From the NCBI RefSeq assembly GCF_001898115.1, contig NZ_MKSQ01000025.1, forward strand, positions 1 through 64,000: a DNA stretch of 64,000 bases, read 5' to 3'. The first letter of the stretch is position 1, and each line of letters begins with the position of its first letter. Below are positions 16,547-27,832 of the stretch, one piece after another. A program made the position numbers and the translations under genes. Origin of the DNA: Allobosea sp. 67-29. Lineage in GTDB: Bacteria > Pseudomonadota > Alphaproteobacteria > Rhizobiales > Beijerinckiaceae. The notes under the pieces are model-generated. The model was not told where the DNA came from. It made no database searches and worked only from the letters and a program-made list of their open reading frames with translations.

Positions 16547-18910
16547 TCACTCGGCCGCCTGGCGGCTGATCGACTTCTGCGCCGCACGCCAAACCGCCTG
16601 CGGCGTGGCCGGCATCGCGATGTCCTCATGGCCGAGCGCATCGGTGATGGCGTTGATCACGGCGGGCGGCGAGGCGATGGCGCCGGCCTCCCCGCAACCC
16701 TTGATGCCGAGCGGGTTCGACGGGCACGGCGTCACGGTCATGCCGACCTCGAAGGACGGCAGATCGTCGGCGCGCGGCATGCAGTAATCCATGAAGCTCG
16801 CCGTGACGAGCTGGCCGTCGGCATTGTAGCGTGCGCCTTCCAGCAACGCCTGGCCGACGCCCTGGGCGATGCCGCCATGGACCTGCCCCTCGACGATCAT
16901 CGGATTGATGACGTTGCCGAAATCGTCGACCGCCGCCCAGCGCTCGATCGTCGTCACGCCCGTCGCGGGGTCGATCTCGACCTCGCAGATATGGACCCCG
17001 GCCGGGAAGGTGAAGTTGGTCGGGTCGTAGAACGCCCCTTCCTTCAGCCCCGGCTCCAGCTCCTGCCCGTTGAACTTGTGCGCGACATAGGCCTGCAGGG
17101 CGCAGGAGCCGAAATCGAGCTTGCGGTCGGTGCCCTTCACCGCGAAATGCCCGTCGGCGAAATCGATATCGGCCTCGTCCGCCTCCAGCACATGGGCGGC
17201 GACCTTCTTGCCCTTGGCGATCACCTTGTCGAGCGCCTTGAAGATCGCCGACATGCCGACCGCGCCGGAGCGCGAGCCATAGGTGCCCATGCCCATCTGC
17301 ACCTTGTCGGTGTCGCCATGAACGATCGAGACATTGTCGATCGGAATGCCGAGACGATCCGAGACGAGCTGGGCGAAGGTCGTCTCGTGACCCTGGCCGT
17401 GGCTGTGCGAGCCGGTGAGAACCTCGACCGTGCCGACCGGATTGACCCGGACCTCGGCCGATTCCCACAGGCCGACACCCGCACCGAGCGAACCCACCGC
17501 TGCCGAGGGGGCGATGCCGCAGGCCTCGATATAGGAGGAGAAGCCGATGCCGCGCAGCTTGCCGGCGCGGCCTGAGTCGCGCTTGCGCTTGCCCAGCCCC
17601 TTGTAGTCGATCATCTCCAGCGCCTTCTTCATCGAGGCGCCGTAATTGCCGGTGTCGTACATCATGATCACCGGCGTCTGATGCGGGAACTTCTTGATGT
17701 AGTTCTGCATCCGGAACTTGGCCGGGTCCTTGCCGAGCTGGCGCGCGGTGACCTCGACCAGCCGTTCGACCACGAAGGTCGCCTCCGGCCGCCCGGCGCC
17801 GCGATAGGCGTCGACCGGGGCGGTGTTGGTATAGACCGCGTCGACCTCGCAGTAGATCGCCGGGATGTCGTACTGGCCCGAGAGCAGCGGCGCGTAGAGA
17901 TAGGTCGGCACCGAGGAGGAGAAGGTCGAGAGATAGGCGCCGAGATTGGCGGTGGTGTGCACGCGCATGCCGAGGATCTTGCCCTCGGCGTCGGTGGCGA
18001 GCTCCGCATGGGTGACATGGTCGCGGCCATGCGCGTCGGAGAGGAAGGCCTCGGTGCGGTCCGCGGTCCACTTCACCGGTCGCCCGACCTTCTTGGCCGC
18101 CCAGACGCAGACCGTCTCCTCGGCATAGATGAAGATCTTGGAGCCGAAGCCGCCGCCGACATCCGGCGCGATCACCCGGAGCTTGTTCTCCGGCGCGATG
18201 CCGATGAAGGCCGAGAGCACGAGCCGCGCCACATGCGGGTTCTGGCTGGTGGTGTAGAGCGTGAAGATGCCCTCGCCCGCGTCGTAGTCTCCGACGGCCG
18301 CGCGCGGCTCCATCGCGTTCGGGACAAGGCGGTTGTTGACGAGGTCGAGCCTGGTGACGTGCTTTGCCGCCTTGAACGCCTTCTCGGTCGCATCCTTGTC
18401 GCCGAGATGCCAGTTGAACACCGTGTTGTCCGGCGCTTCGTCATGGATCACGGTCTTGGCGCCGGCCGCCTTGGCCGTGTCGGCCACGACGGGCAGTTCC
18501 TCATAGTCGACCGCGATCGCCTCGGCGGCGTCCTTGGCCTGCGCCAGCGTCTCCGCCACGACCACGGCGACATGGTCGCCGACATAGCGCACCTTGCCCT
18601 GGGCCAGCGCCGGATGCGGGCCGGCGCGCATCGGCGAGCCGTCCTTGTTGTGGATCATCCAGCCGCAGATCAGCCCGCCGATCTTGTCGGTGGCGAGGTC
18701 GTCCCCGGTGAAGATGCCGATGACGCCAGGCATGCCGGCAGCCGCCTTGGTGTCGATCGACTTGATCTTCGCATGCGCATGCGGCGAGCGCAGGAAATAG
18801 GCATGGGCCTGGCCCGGCCGGTTGACGTCGTCGGTATAGCGGCCCTGGCCGGTGATGAAGCGGTGGTCTTCCTTGCGGCGGACTGCGGCGCCGATTCCGG
18901 TGGCGGACAT
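16547..18910 (-). CDS. Large (molybdenum-binding) subunit, form II CODH-like hydroxylase
   Basis: The 787-residue catalytic subunit binds the molybdopterin cytosine dinucleotide cofactor. It opens with GIGAAVRRKEDHRFITGQGR, the usual N-terminus. The active-site loop near residue 365 reads AYRGAGR, the form II signature, rather than AYxCSFR of true CO dehydrogenases, so CO oxidation should not be assumed; aldehydes, purines or other heterocycles are as likely. GGGFGSK near residue 255 and the catalytic-glutamate loop GCGEAGAI near 740 are intact. A strong GAGGAGGGAA precedes the ATG at 18910, which is chosen over one ten codons upstream. It sits between the small (94-base gap) and medium subunit genes. 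Confidence 0.93.
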   Translation of the reverse strand: MSATGIGAAVRRKEDHRFITGQGRYTDDVNRPGQAHAYFLRSPHAHAKIKSIDTKAAAGMPGVIGIFTGDDLATDKIGGLICGWMIHNKDGSPMRAGPHPALAQGKVRYVGDHVAVVVAETLAQAKDAAEAIAVDYEELPVVADTAKAAGAKTVIHDEAPDNTVFNWHLGDKDATEKAFKAAKHVTRLDLVNNRLVPNAMEPRAAVGDYDAGEGIFTLYTTSQNPHVARLVLSAFIGIAPENKLRVIAPDVGGGFGSKIFIYAEETVCVWAAKKVGRPVKWTADRTEAFLSDAHGRDHVTHAELATDAEGKILGMRVHTTANLGAYLSTFSSSVPTYLYAPLLSGQYDIPAIYCEVDAVYTNTAPVDAYRGAGRPEATFVVERLVEVTARQLGKDPAKFRMQNYIKKFPHQTPVIMMYDTGNYGASMKKALEMIDYKGLGKRKRDSGRAGKLRGIGFSSYIEACGIAPSAAVGSLGAGVGLWESAEVRVNPVGTVEVLTGSHSHGQGHETTFAQLVSDRLGIPIDNVSIVHGDTDKVQMGMGTYGSRSGAVGMSAIFKALDKVIAKGKKVAAHVLEADEADIDFADGHFAVKGTDRKLDFGSCALQAYVAHKFNGQELEPGLKEGAFYDPTNFTFPAGVHICEVEIDPATGVTTIERWAAVDDFGNVINPMIVEGQVHGGIAQGVGQALLEGARYNADGQLVTASFMDYCMPRADDLPSFEVGMTVTPCPSNPLGIKGCGEAGAIASPPAVINAITDALGHEDIAMPATPQAVWRAAQKSISRQAAE

Positions 18911-19004
18911 GGTGTTCCCTCCTCGCACGGCGCCTCTCACGGACGCCTCACTGCATGGAACGCATCACGGATTGAAGAACCTGCGCCGTCGGGGCGCGGG
19001 CGCC

Positions 19005-19505
<501 letters not shown>

Positions 19506-19843
19506 GAGCACATCTCCTGTGACCCTCCCCCGGCGCACCTGCGAGCGACCTCTTCGGTAGAGCCGGCTCCCCTCCCGGAAGCGCTTGCCCCCTCGGGCAG
19601 CTTTTCCTTGGAATGGATCAAAATGGAATGTGGACCCGCGCTTTTCGTCGGTCAAGCGAAACACGCTCAGTCGAAAGGCGGGCTTTCGGCACGTTTTCGC
19701 GCCAATCCCGCTCCTCAACGGCGATCCCGGCTCCCGACAGTGCGCCATGCGCCATTGGCAAATTCTTAATGCGCCTCACGCAGGATCGGCTGTCGTGGCC
19801 CGGGCGACCGGCCCCTCGAGCGAGTAGCGCCGTGCCATTGATC
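19506..19843. promoter_or_regulatory. Divergent intergenic region, cox-type operon / chemoreceptor
   Basis: No gene is seen in these 338 bases. On the minus strand a TTGACC at 19650-19655 and a CACATT at 19627-19632, 17 bases apart, could be a promoter for the hydroxylase operon. Overlapping that second box is a direct repeat of TGGAATG (19609-19615 and 19624-19630, 15-base period), which could be an activator or repressor site. Both are suggestions from pattern only. The right-hand part includes a stretch just before the chemoreceptor gene with no clear promoter. Confidence 0.3.
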
Positions 19844-21175
19844 ATGGACCAGATTCAGCGGCGGCTGGACGCGATCGGCTTTGGCGACAAGCATCGCCGG
19901 CGCCTGGAGCTCTACCGGCCCCTCGTCGATCACGCGATCGCGGGCATCGTCGCGGCTGATTTCGAGCGCGCCTTCCTGATCCATCCGCCGCTGCGCGAAA
20001 GCGTCGCTCCGGTTTCGGAGGCGATCCACATGGCGGAAGCGGAGCATTTCCGCCGTCTCTTCACCGGCATCTTCGACGATGCCTACGTCGCCTCGATGGA
20101 TCGCCTCTGCCAGCTCGAACGGCAGGCGAACGTGCGGACAAGGGCACGCGTCTCGATCGCCTTCGCGCTGCTCCGGGCGATCGGCCTGGCAAGCCGCCGC
20201 AGGGCCCTGCTCTCCCCCCGCCAGTTTGCCGACGATCTCTTCATCATCGAACGAATCCTGACCTTCGACGTCAACACGGCGATGACCATCAGCCAGGAGA
20301 TCGAGGCAAGGGACGCGAAGCGCCGCGACATCGCGCTCGACGAAGCCGCCGCAACCCTCAAGATCCGAATCGGCGGCCTCGACGATACGATCAGTACCGC
20401 CGTGGAGCAGTTCGTCTCGACCGCTGCGGAGACCGGCCGCGCCACCGCCTTCATCAAGGACACGGTGGGCAAGGTCGCGAAGGCCTCGGTCGTCGTCCGC
20501 GAGAAGTCGCTCCAGACGGCCGCGGCGACGGAGGAAATGTCGGCCAACCTCGCCGATATCGGCCAGCGCGCCATGCAGAGCCTCACCGTCACCCATCAGG
20601 CCGTCAGCGACACCGCGCAGATGAACGGCGCGATCCTGCGGCTGCGCGAGGCGACGGACAGCATCGGCAAGGTCGTCGGCATGATTGCCGACATCGCCGC
20701 CCAGACCAATTTGCTGGCGCTCAACGCCACGATCGAGGCAGCGCGCGCCGGCGAATCCGGGCGCGGATTCGCCGTCGTCGCCGCCGAGGTCAAGTCGCTG
20801 GCGACACAGACCGCCAGCGCCACGCAGGACATCGCCGGCCAGATCGCCGAGCTGGCGGCGAGCGCGGAAGCCTGCACCAAGCACGCAGCCGCCATCGCGG
20901 CGACGGTCGACGCCATACGGCTGGATTCCGAGGCGATCTCGGAGGCGGTCTCCCTGCAGAGCGCCGTCACCGCCAGCATCGCCCGGGACGCCTCACTGGT
21001 GGCACAGAGCTCCGACGAGGCGATCGACAGCGCCAACGCCGTCAATGACAGCCTCGCCGCGACCCATCTGACGCTCGAGCGCGCCAACGCCGCCGCGGCG
21101 GATGTCGCGCTCCAGGTGGGATCGGCGGAGGCCGCGGTCTCGAAGGCCCTGCAGGCCTTGCGCAAGGCGTCCTGA
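19844..21175 (+). CDS. Soluble chemoreceptor with globin-like sensor domain
   Basis: A 443-residue methyl-accepting protein without membrane segments. Residues 1 to about 170 resemble the sensor of globin-coupled chemoreceptors ([21 protein letters not shown]), and residues from about 230 are the signalling domain with the hairpin tip [20 protein letters not shown] and the following [20 protein letters not shown]. In haem-binding family members the helix after this tyrosine carries the proximal histidine (pattern IGxxH); here it reads DRLCQLERQ, with E92 in that place, so haem binding is doubtful. The start at 19844 gives the family N-terminus; the frame is open to 19613 but that part is not conserved-looking. 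Confidence 0.88.
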   Translation: MDQIQRRLDAIGFGDKHRRRLELYRPLVDHAIAGIVAADFERAFLIHPPLRESVAPVSEAIHMAEAEHFRRLFTGIFDDAYVASMDRLCQLERQANVRTRARVSIAFALLRAIGLASRRRALLSPRQFADDLFIIERILTFDVNTAMTISQEIEARDAKRRDIALDEAAATLKIRIGGLDDTISTAVEQFVSTAAETGRATAFIKDTVGKVAKASVVVREKSLQTAAATEEMSANLADIGQRAMQSLTVTHQAVSDTAQMNGAILRLREATDSIGKVVGMIADIAAQTNLLALNATIEAARAGESGRGFAVVAAEVKSLATQTASATQDIAGQIAELAASAEACTKHAAAIAATVDAIRLDSEAISEAVSLQSAVTASIARDASLVAQSSDEAIDSANAVNDSLAATHLTLERANAAAADVALQVGSAEAAVSKALQALRKAS

Positions 21176-21232
21176 GCAGCCGCCGGCCGCTATGCCCGAG
21201 GCGCGCCCGGCGCGGCGGAGTTCGGAAAGGCC

Positions 21233-21685
21233 TCAGCCCTCGCTGACAGCCTTGGCGAAATTCGCGAAGAACTCGTCGGCCAGCTTCTTCGAGACCGAAT
21301 CGATCAGGCGCGAGCCGAGCTGCATCAGCTTGCCACCGACCTGGGCCTCGACCTCGTAACGCAGCAGCGTCTGGCCGCCATCCGCGTCGCTGAGGGCGAC
21401 GCGCGCTCCGCCCTTGGCGAAGCCGGCGATCCCGCCCTCGCCCTCGCCGGCGATGCGATAGCCGTTCGGCGGATCGAGCTCGCTGAGCTCGACCTTGCCC
21501 TTGAAGGTCGCCTTGACCGGACCGAGCTTGACCTTCACCACGGCCGAGAAATGGGTGTCATCATCCTTGTTCAGCTGTTCGCAGCCGGGGATGCAGGCCT
21601 TCAGGACCTCGGCGTCGTTGAGCTTCGCCCAGACGACATCCTTGCCAGCAGGCAGGGTGGCCTCGCCATTCATCGTCATCGCCAT
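21233..21685 (-). CDS. coxG: CoxG-type SRPBCC protein
   Basis: A 150-residue START/SRPBCC-fold protein of the CoxG family: GEATLPAGKDVVWAKLNDAE at the N-terminus, then KVKLGPVKATFKGKVELSEL and a C-terminal helix LIDSVSKKLADEFF. In Oligotropha, CoxG helps anchor CO dehydrogenase to the membrane; here the last residues are not strongly hydrophobic. It is separated from the hydroxylase operon by the chemoreceptor gene but lies on the same strand. The start at 21685 has GGAGA on its strand; an internal Met two codons later is an alternative. Confidence 0.87.
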   Translation of the reverse strand: MAMTMNGEATLPAGKDVVWAKLNDAEVLKACIPGCEQLNKDDDTHFSAVVKVKLGPVKATFKGKVELSELDPPNGYRIAGEGEGGIAGFAKGGARVALSDADGGQTLLRYEVEAQVGGKLMQLGSRLIDSVSKKLADEFFANFAKAVSEG

Positions 21686-21821
21686 GGCGCATCTCCATAC
21701 TGTCCCGGCCGGACGCGGCGGTTGCCGCAGCCCCGGTTCGCGCGGTATCCAATCCTTCTATCCATGGTCGAAAACCCCTCGCCTGCACAAGAGGCGCGGG
21801 GCTGCTCGCTGATCGGGTCGA

Positions 21822-23081
21822 ATGGTCGAGCTCTCAGCCGATGAACGCGCGATCGCAGCGGGCGAACGGGGCGCAGGCGCCGCGATGGCGCTGCGCATCG
21901 TCGCCGAAGCCGCGCGGCTGATGGCTGCGCCTCGCCTCATCCCGATCGCATCCGCCCATATCGACGGCGCGCTCTACCACGGCGATTCCGGCACGCTCTT
22001 CGCCGAAAGGCTGGTCCAGGATGGCGCGCGGGTCGCGGTCCGCGCCAGCCTGAATGTCGGCGCGCTCGCGCCGGCGGGCTGCGCTGCCGTTCGCCTGCCC
22101 CCGCATGAGCGCGACATGGCGCGGCGGATGATGCGCGCCTATGAGGCCATGGGCTGCGAACCGAGCTGGACCTGCGCGCCCTATCAGGCCGGGCACCGCC
22201 CCGCCGCCGGCAGCGACGTCGCCTGGGGCGAATCCAATGCCGTCGTCTTCTGCAATTCCGTTCTCGGCGCCCGCACCAACCGCTACGGCGACTTCCTCGA
22301 CATTGCCTGCGCCGTCAGCGGGCGGGCGCCCGATTACGGCCTGCATCGCCCCGCCAACCGGCTGGCGACGCTGCTGATCGACGTGACCGGGCTCTCGCAG
22401 GAGTTGCGCCGCTCGGACGTGTTCTACCCGGTGCTCGGCACGATTCTGGGCCGCCGCGCCGGCAGCGCCGTGGCCGTTATCGACGGCCTGCAGGGCTGTA
22501 CGAACGAGGATCGCTTGAAGGCGCTGGGCGCCGCCGCGGCTTCGGCCGGCGGTGTGGGGCTGTTCCATGTCGCAGGCGTCACGCCGGAGGCGCCCGACCT
22601 CGCCGGCGCCCTGGGCCATGTCCCGCCACGCGAGCGGATCGCGCTGACGGCGCAGGACGTCGCCGCCGCGCTCGCCGGCCTGTCCACCGCCGGCGGCAGC
22701 GAGCGGATCGATGCGGTCGCCATCGGATCGCCGCATCTGTCGCTGGCCGAGATCGATGCGCTCGAGCGGCTGATCGCCGGCCGCCGGCTGGCGATCCCGC
22801 TCTATGCCAACACCGGCCGCCATGTGCTCGCGCCGCTCGAAAGGGCGGGCCGCCGCAAGGCCCTGGAAACGGCGGGCGTCGTCTTCGTCGCCGACACCTG
22901 CGTGGTGGTGACGCCGATCCTGCCGCAGATCGCGGGCGCCGTGCTGATGACCAATTCGGGCAAGTTCGCCCATTACGCCCCGGGCAACACCGGCTACGCG
23001 GTGACCTACGGCTCTCTGCGCGAATGCGTCGAGAGCGCGGTTGCAGGCAGGCTGGTCAGGGAGCCCAGACAATGGAGTTGA
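21822..23081 (+). CDS. Aconitase X large (catalytic) subunit, probable cis-3-hydroxy-L-proline dehydratase
   Basis: A 419-residue protein of the AcnX large-subunit family, recognisable from the N-terminal ALRIVAEAARLMAAPRLIPI with SAHIDGALYH, from WTCAPYQAGHRPAAGSDVAW near residue 118, AVVFCNSVLGARTNRYGD near 145, and NSGKFAHYAPGNTG at about 386. The cysteines in CAPYQ, CNSVLG and VADTC are candidate iron-sulfur ligands. The two-subunit bacterial form dehydrates cis-3-hydroxy-L-proline; archaeal relatives act on mevalonate 5-phosphate. It ends overlapping the small-subunit gene by ten bases, so both subunits are made together. No proline-racemase or ketimine-reductase gene is adjacent to confirm the substrate. 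Confidence 0.85.
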   Translation: MVELSADERAIAAGERGAGAAMALRIVAEAARLMAAPRLIPIASAHIDGALYHGDSGTLFAERLVQDGARVAVRASLNVGALAPAGCAAVRLPPHERDMARRMMRAYEAMGCEPSWTCAPYQAGHRPAAGSDVAWGESNAVVFCNSVLGARTNRYGDFLDIACAVSGRAPDYGLHRPANRLATLLIDVTGLSQELRRSDVFYPVLGTILGRRAGSAVAVIDGLQGCTNEDRLKALGAAAASAGGVGLFHVAGVTPEAPDLAGALGHVPPRERIALTAQDVAAALAGLSTAGGSERIDAVAIGSPHLSLAEIDALERLIAGRRLAIPLYANTGRHVLAPLERAGRRKALETAGVVFVADTCVVVTPILPQIAGAVLMTNSGKFAHYAPGNTGYAVTYGSLRECVESAVAGRLVREPRQWS

Positions 23082-23506
23082 CGGCCGAACCGCTGATCCC
23101 TGGCGCGGCGGCCTGCGGACCGTGCCTCGCCCTCTCGGCGCCGATCAGCTTCTGGGGCGGCGTCGACCCGCGCAGCGGCACGATCATCGACGCGCGTCAT
23201 CCCGAACGCGGCCTTTGCATCGCCGGCACGGTGCTGGCGCTGCCGGGCACGATCGGCTCCTCCTCGGCATCCGCGGTGCTGCTGGAACTCGTCCACGCCG
23301 GAAAGGCACCCGCCGCGCTGCTCCTCGACGCGCCCGACGCCATCCTGCTCCTCGGCCTCGTCGTGGCTCGCGAGATGGGCTGGCCGACGCCGCCGGCCTT
23401 CCGCCTGCCGGCAGCGGCGCAGCCGGCCCTTGCCGGGCGCCGGATCGTCCTGTCCACCGCAGGCCGGATCAGTTGCGAGGACCGCCTTCCACCGCCGCCC
23501 GGCTGA
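23072..23506 (+). CDS. Aconitase X small (swivel, DUF126) subunit
   Basis: A 144-residue swivelling-domain partner of AcnX. Key family parts are the SFWGGVDPRSGTIIDARHP segment near residues 28-46, VLALPGTIGSSSASAVLLEL near 57-76 (the conserved serine of the active site lies in GSSS), and AREMGWPTPP. The ATG at 23072 lies ten bases inside the large-subunit gene, which fixes the pairing; a start further upstream (23024) would be deep in that gene. Together the two proteins make one active dehydratase. Confidence 0.86.
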   Translation: MELTAEPLIPGAAACGPCLALSAPISFWGGVDPRSGTIIDARHPERGLCIAGTVLALPGTIGSSSASAVLLELVHAGKAPAALLLDAPDAILLLGLVVAREMGWPTPPAFRLPAAAQPALAGRRIVLSTAGRISCEDRLPPPPG

Positions 23507-23553
23507 AGGCGCGCCGGCTCGCCCCGCAGGCGATCCGCCCACGGCGCTTGATC

Positions 23554-24072
23554 TCAGACAGCCTCGAAATGCCTGCGGCGATAGATCAGGCTGCCGCCCC
23601 GCCCGGCGCCGCCGAGCCCGGCGACCTCTCCGATCAGCACCCGGTGGCTGGCGACGTCATGAGCCGCGACGAGCCGGCAGTCGAAGGCGGCGATGGCGTC
23701 GAGCAGGACCGGCGCACCGGTCACCAGTTCGTCCCAGCGGCCGGCAAGGAAGCGGTCCTCGCCCTGCAGCCCGCGCCGGTTGGCGAAGATCTCGGCCGTC
23801 TCCACCAGCTGCGCCGGCAAGGTGTTGATGCAGAAGACGCCGCTCGCCTCGATCGCGGCCAGGGTACGGCTGGAACGCTCGATGCAGACGAGAACCGTCG
23901 GCGGAGCGTCCGAGACCGAGGCAACCGCCGTCGCCGTCAGGCCGAACCGCCCGTGCGCGCCGCGGGTCGTGACGACATGGACGGCGCTGGCGACCTGCGC
24001 CATGGCATCGCGGAAGGCCTGCCCCGGGGGCGGTTCCGCGACCGGCGGGAAGGGTTGGACGATTCGTGTCAT
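23554..24072 (-). CDS. Flavin reductase family (FMN-binding split-barrel) protein
   Basis: A 172-residue protein of the HpaC/RutF-type flavin reductase family: FRDAMAQVASAVHVVTTRGA near the N-terminus, GLTATAVASVSDAPPTVLVC at about 43-62, FCINTLPA near 81 and HRVLIGEVAGL at the end. Such proteins reduce FMN or FAD with NAD(P)H, commonly for a partner monooxygenase; no such partner is adjacent. The ATG at 24072 is chosen; the frame is open for another 120 codons but that extension has low-complexity composition and no family resemblance. Confidence 0.85.
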   Translation of the reverse strand: MTRIVQPFPPVAEPPPGQAFRDAMAQVASAVHVVTTRGAHGRFGLTATAVASVSDAPPTVLVCIERSSRTLAAIEASGVFCINTLPAQLVETAEIFANRRGLQGEDRFLAGRWDELVTGAPVLLDAIAAFDCRLVAAHDVASHRVLIGEVAGLGGAGRGGSLIYRRRHFEAV

Positions 24073-24650
24073 CGGCTCCGTGGCTCGCGCCGCGGCAGAA
24101 AAATCGCAGCTCCCGCCCATGTAGCGGCTCGTGGCCGCGATTGCCAGACGAGGCCGCCCTGACCCCGCACCCCTGGCGCCGCCCGCCGTCCTCGTTCGAG
24201 TCGGTCGCTCGCCCGCATCGACGCCCGCGCGGCGCATGCGGTGGACATCCCCCTTGCGCATGGCCGGCATCATACCTTCGGCGAACGGATTGCCGCTTGC
24301 CGGCCGCACTCCCGGCCCTGCGCGGAGTCCTGCGGGCCCTGCCCCGATCCCGATGTCCGGATACCACGGAGCGGTCACCGACCGGGCAAAAACCGGGATC
24401 GCCCTGCATTTCGCGCAGGGCGGCAGGCGCTCGCCGCACAATCATCATGCGCGAAATGCGCGCGGCTCCGCACAGAATTCTGCCTATTCGCGAGGCAATT
24501 CGCGCGAGATTGCTTTTGACAGAAATATGGCCCGGAGTGATTGTCGCTGTCGCAAGCCATTGGTAGCTCTGCATGGCAATCGCATCCCGCATGCGCCAGC
24601 GACATGCTGACGACAAGAACGGGAGCTGGTTCGAGGGGTCGGCGTCTTCA
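24073..24650. other. Gene-free region upstream of livH
   Basis: I find no supportable gene in these 578 bases. The left part has the same composition as coding DNA in the frame of the flavin reductase but no recognisable protein. The right part, from about 24440, is clearly AT-richer and dense in short inverted repeats, and is the likely control region of the liv operon (see the next entry). Confidence 0.6.
24473..24544 (+). promoter_or_regulatory. Candidate liv operon promoter with two inverted repeats
   Basis: A perfect 10-base palindrome CAGAATTCTG lies at 24473-24482. A second inverted repeat, GCAAT (24495-24499) and ATTGC (24509-24513) with a nine-base spacer, ends three bases before a consensus -35 TTGACA (24516-24521). 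Seventeen bases further is GATTGT, a poor -10. The layout, with operator-like repeats abutting the -35, suits activation by a dimeric regulator (Lrp or LysR type). This is pattern-based inference. Confidence 0.4.
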
Positions 24651-25574
24651 ATGGAAGTCTTTCTGCAGCAGCTCATCAACGGGCTGACACTGGGATCGAT
24701 CTACGGTCTCATCGCCATCGGCTACACGATGGTGTTCGGCATCATCGGCATGGTGAACTTCGCCCACGGCGACATCTTCATGCTCTCGGCCTTCATCGCG
24801 CTGATCTTCTTCATGCTCGTCACCGCGATCCTCGGCACCAGCGCCGGCATGGTGATGCTGGCGCTGATCATCGTGCTTGGCCTGGCGATGTTCTTCACCT
24901 CGCTGTGGAACTGGACGATCGAGCGCGTCGCCTACAGGCCGCTGCGCGGCTCGTTCCGCCTCGCGCCGCTGATCTCGGCGATCGGCATGTCGATCTTCCT
25001 CTCCAACTTCGTGCAGGTGGCGCAGGGCCCGCGCAACAAGTCGATCCCCCCGATCCTGAACAAGTCGATCACGCTGATCGAGAGCACGGTCTACTCGGTC
25101 CAGATCTCCTACAAGCAGATCGTCATCATCGTGACCACGGCGGTGCTGCTGCTCGCCTTCTGGTACATCGTCCAGAAGACGCCTCTCGGCCGCGCCCAGC
25201 GCGCCTGCGAGCAGGACCGCAAGATGGCCGGCCTGCTCGGCATCGACGTCGACCGCACCATCTCGATCACCTTCGTGATGGGAGCGGCGCTCGCGGCCGT
25301 GGCCGGGGTGATGTACCTCGTGCTCTACGGCGTCGTGAACTTCGCCGACGGCTTCACCCCCGGGGTCAAGGCCTTCACGGCGGCGGTGCTCGGCGGCATC
25401 GGCTCCCTGCCCGGCGCCGTCCTCGGCGGCCTGCTGATCGGCCTGATCGAGGTGATGTGGTCGGCCTATTTCACCATCGACTACAAGGACGTCGCGGCCT
25501 TCGCGATCCTCGCCATCGTGCTGGTCTTCATGCCGTCCGGCATCCTCGGCCGGCCGGAAGTCGAGAAGGTCTGA
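24651..25574 (+). CDS. livH: Branched-chain amino acid ABC transporter permease LivH
   Basis: A 307-residue permease with about eight membrane helices. It opens [20 protein letters not shown], the LivH family start, followed by [19 protein letters not shown]; the cytoplasmic coupling region carries [20 protein letters not shown]. It pairs with LivM to form the channel for branched-chain amino acids or related amides. The ATG at 24651 is preferred to an in-frame one at 24573 because it gives the family N-terminus. Only four bases separate it from livM. Confidence 0.95.
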   Translation: MEVFLQQLINGLTLGSIYGLIAIGYTMVFGIIGMVNFAHGDIFMLSAFIALIFFMLVTAILGTSAGMVMLALIIVLGLAMFFTSLWNWTIERVAYRPLRGSFRLAPLISAIGMSIFLSNFVQVAQGPRNKSIPPILNKSITLIESTVYSVQISYKQIVIIVTTAVLLLAFWYIVQKTPLGRAQRACEQDRKMAGLLGIDVDRTISITFVMGAALAAVAGVMYLVLYGVVNFADGFTPGVKAFTAAVLGGIGSLPGAVLGGLLIGLIEVMWSAYFTIDYKDVAAFAILAIVLVFMPSGILGRPEVEKV

Positions 25575-25578
25575 CGCC

Positions 25579-26975
<1,397 letters not shown>

Positions 26976-26976
<1 letters not shown>

Positions 26977-27830
26977 TGAGCGCTCCCGCCGCACACGGCC
27001 GGCCTCTGCTCGAGGTCGAGCACATCACCATGCGCTTCGGCGGCCTCACAGCCGTCAACGACCTCTCCTTCGCGGCAAGCAAGGGCGAGATCACGGCGCT
27101 GATCGGCCCCAACGGCGCCGGCAAGACCACCGTGTTCAACTGCATCACCGGCTTCTACAAGCCGACGCAGGGCATGATCACGCTGACCCAGGACGACGGC
27201 GCGAGCTATCTCCTCGAGCGGATGCCGGACTTCCGCATCGCCTGGCGCGCCAAGGTCGCCCGCACCTTCCAGAACATCCGCCTCTTCGGCGGCATGACGG
27301 TTCTGGAGAACCTGCTCGTCGCCCAGCACAACCCTTTGATGCTGGCTTCGGGCTTCACCTTCCTCGGCGTGCTCGGCATCGGCCGCTACAAGGCGAGCGA
27401 GCGCCAGGCGATCGAGAAGGCCAAGTTCTGGCTGGACAAGATCAACCTGACCCACCGTGCCGACGACCCTGCCGCCGACCTGCCCTATGGCGACCAGCGC
27501 CGGCTCGAGATCGCCCGCGCGATGTGCACCGATCCGGTCCTGCTCTGCCTCGACGAGCCCGCCGCCGGCCTCAACCCGCGCGAGAGCCTGGACCTCAACA
27601 CGCTGCTGCTCTCGATCCGCCAGGATCTTGGCACGGCCCTGCTGCTGATCGAGCACGACATGTCGGTCGTCATGGAAATCTCGGACCATGTCGTGGTGCT
27701 CGACTACGGCACCAAGATCGCCGACGGCACCCCGGCCGAGGTGCAGGCCGACCCGAAGGTCATCGCCGCCTATCTCGGCGTCGACGACGAGGAGGTCGAC
27801 GAGGTCGAAGCGGAGGTCGGGATCGCGTGA
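26976..27830 (+). CDS. livG: Branched-chain amino acid ABC transporter ATPase LivG
   Basis: A 284-residue ABC ATPase: Walker A IGPNGAGKTT near residue 44, Q-loop FQNIRLFGGM, signature in the LivG form LPYGDQRRLEIARAM near 165, Walker B VLLCLDEPAAGLN and the H-loop LLLIEHDMSVVM. The C-terminus is an acidic tail (DDEEVDEVEAEVG). The start overlaps the livM stop by one base. It acts with LivF on the cytoplasmic face of the LivHM channel. Confidence 0.95.
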
Positions 27831-27832
27831 CC

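Noticed and set aside
16547..18910. Annotation of the large subunit as true carbon monoxide dehydrogenase
   Set aside because: The active-site loop is AYRGAGR (form II); the AYxCSFR motif with the copper-binding cysteine is absent.
24073..24441. N-terminal extension of the flavin reductase frame
   Set aside because: Open for 123 codons but rich in Arg/Gly/Pro and unlike any flavin reductase; the family start fits the ATG at 24072.
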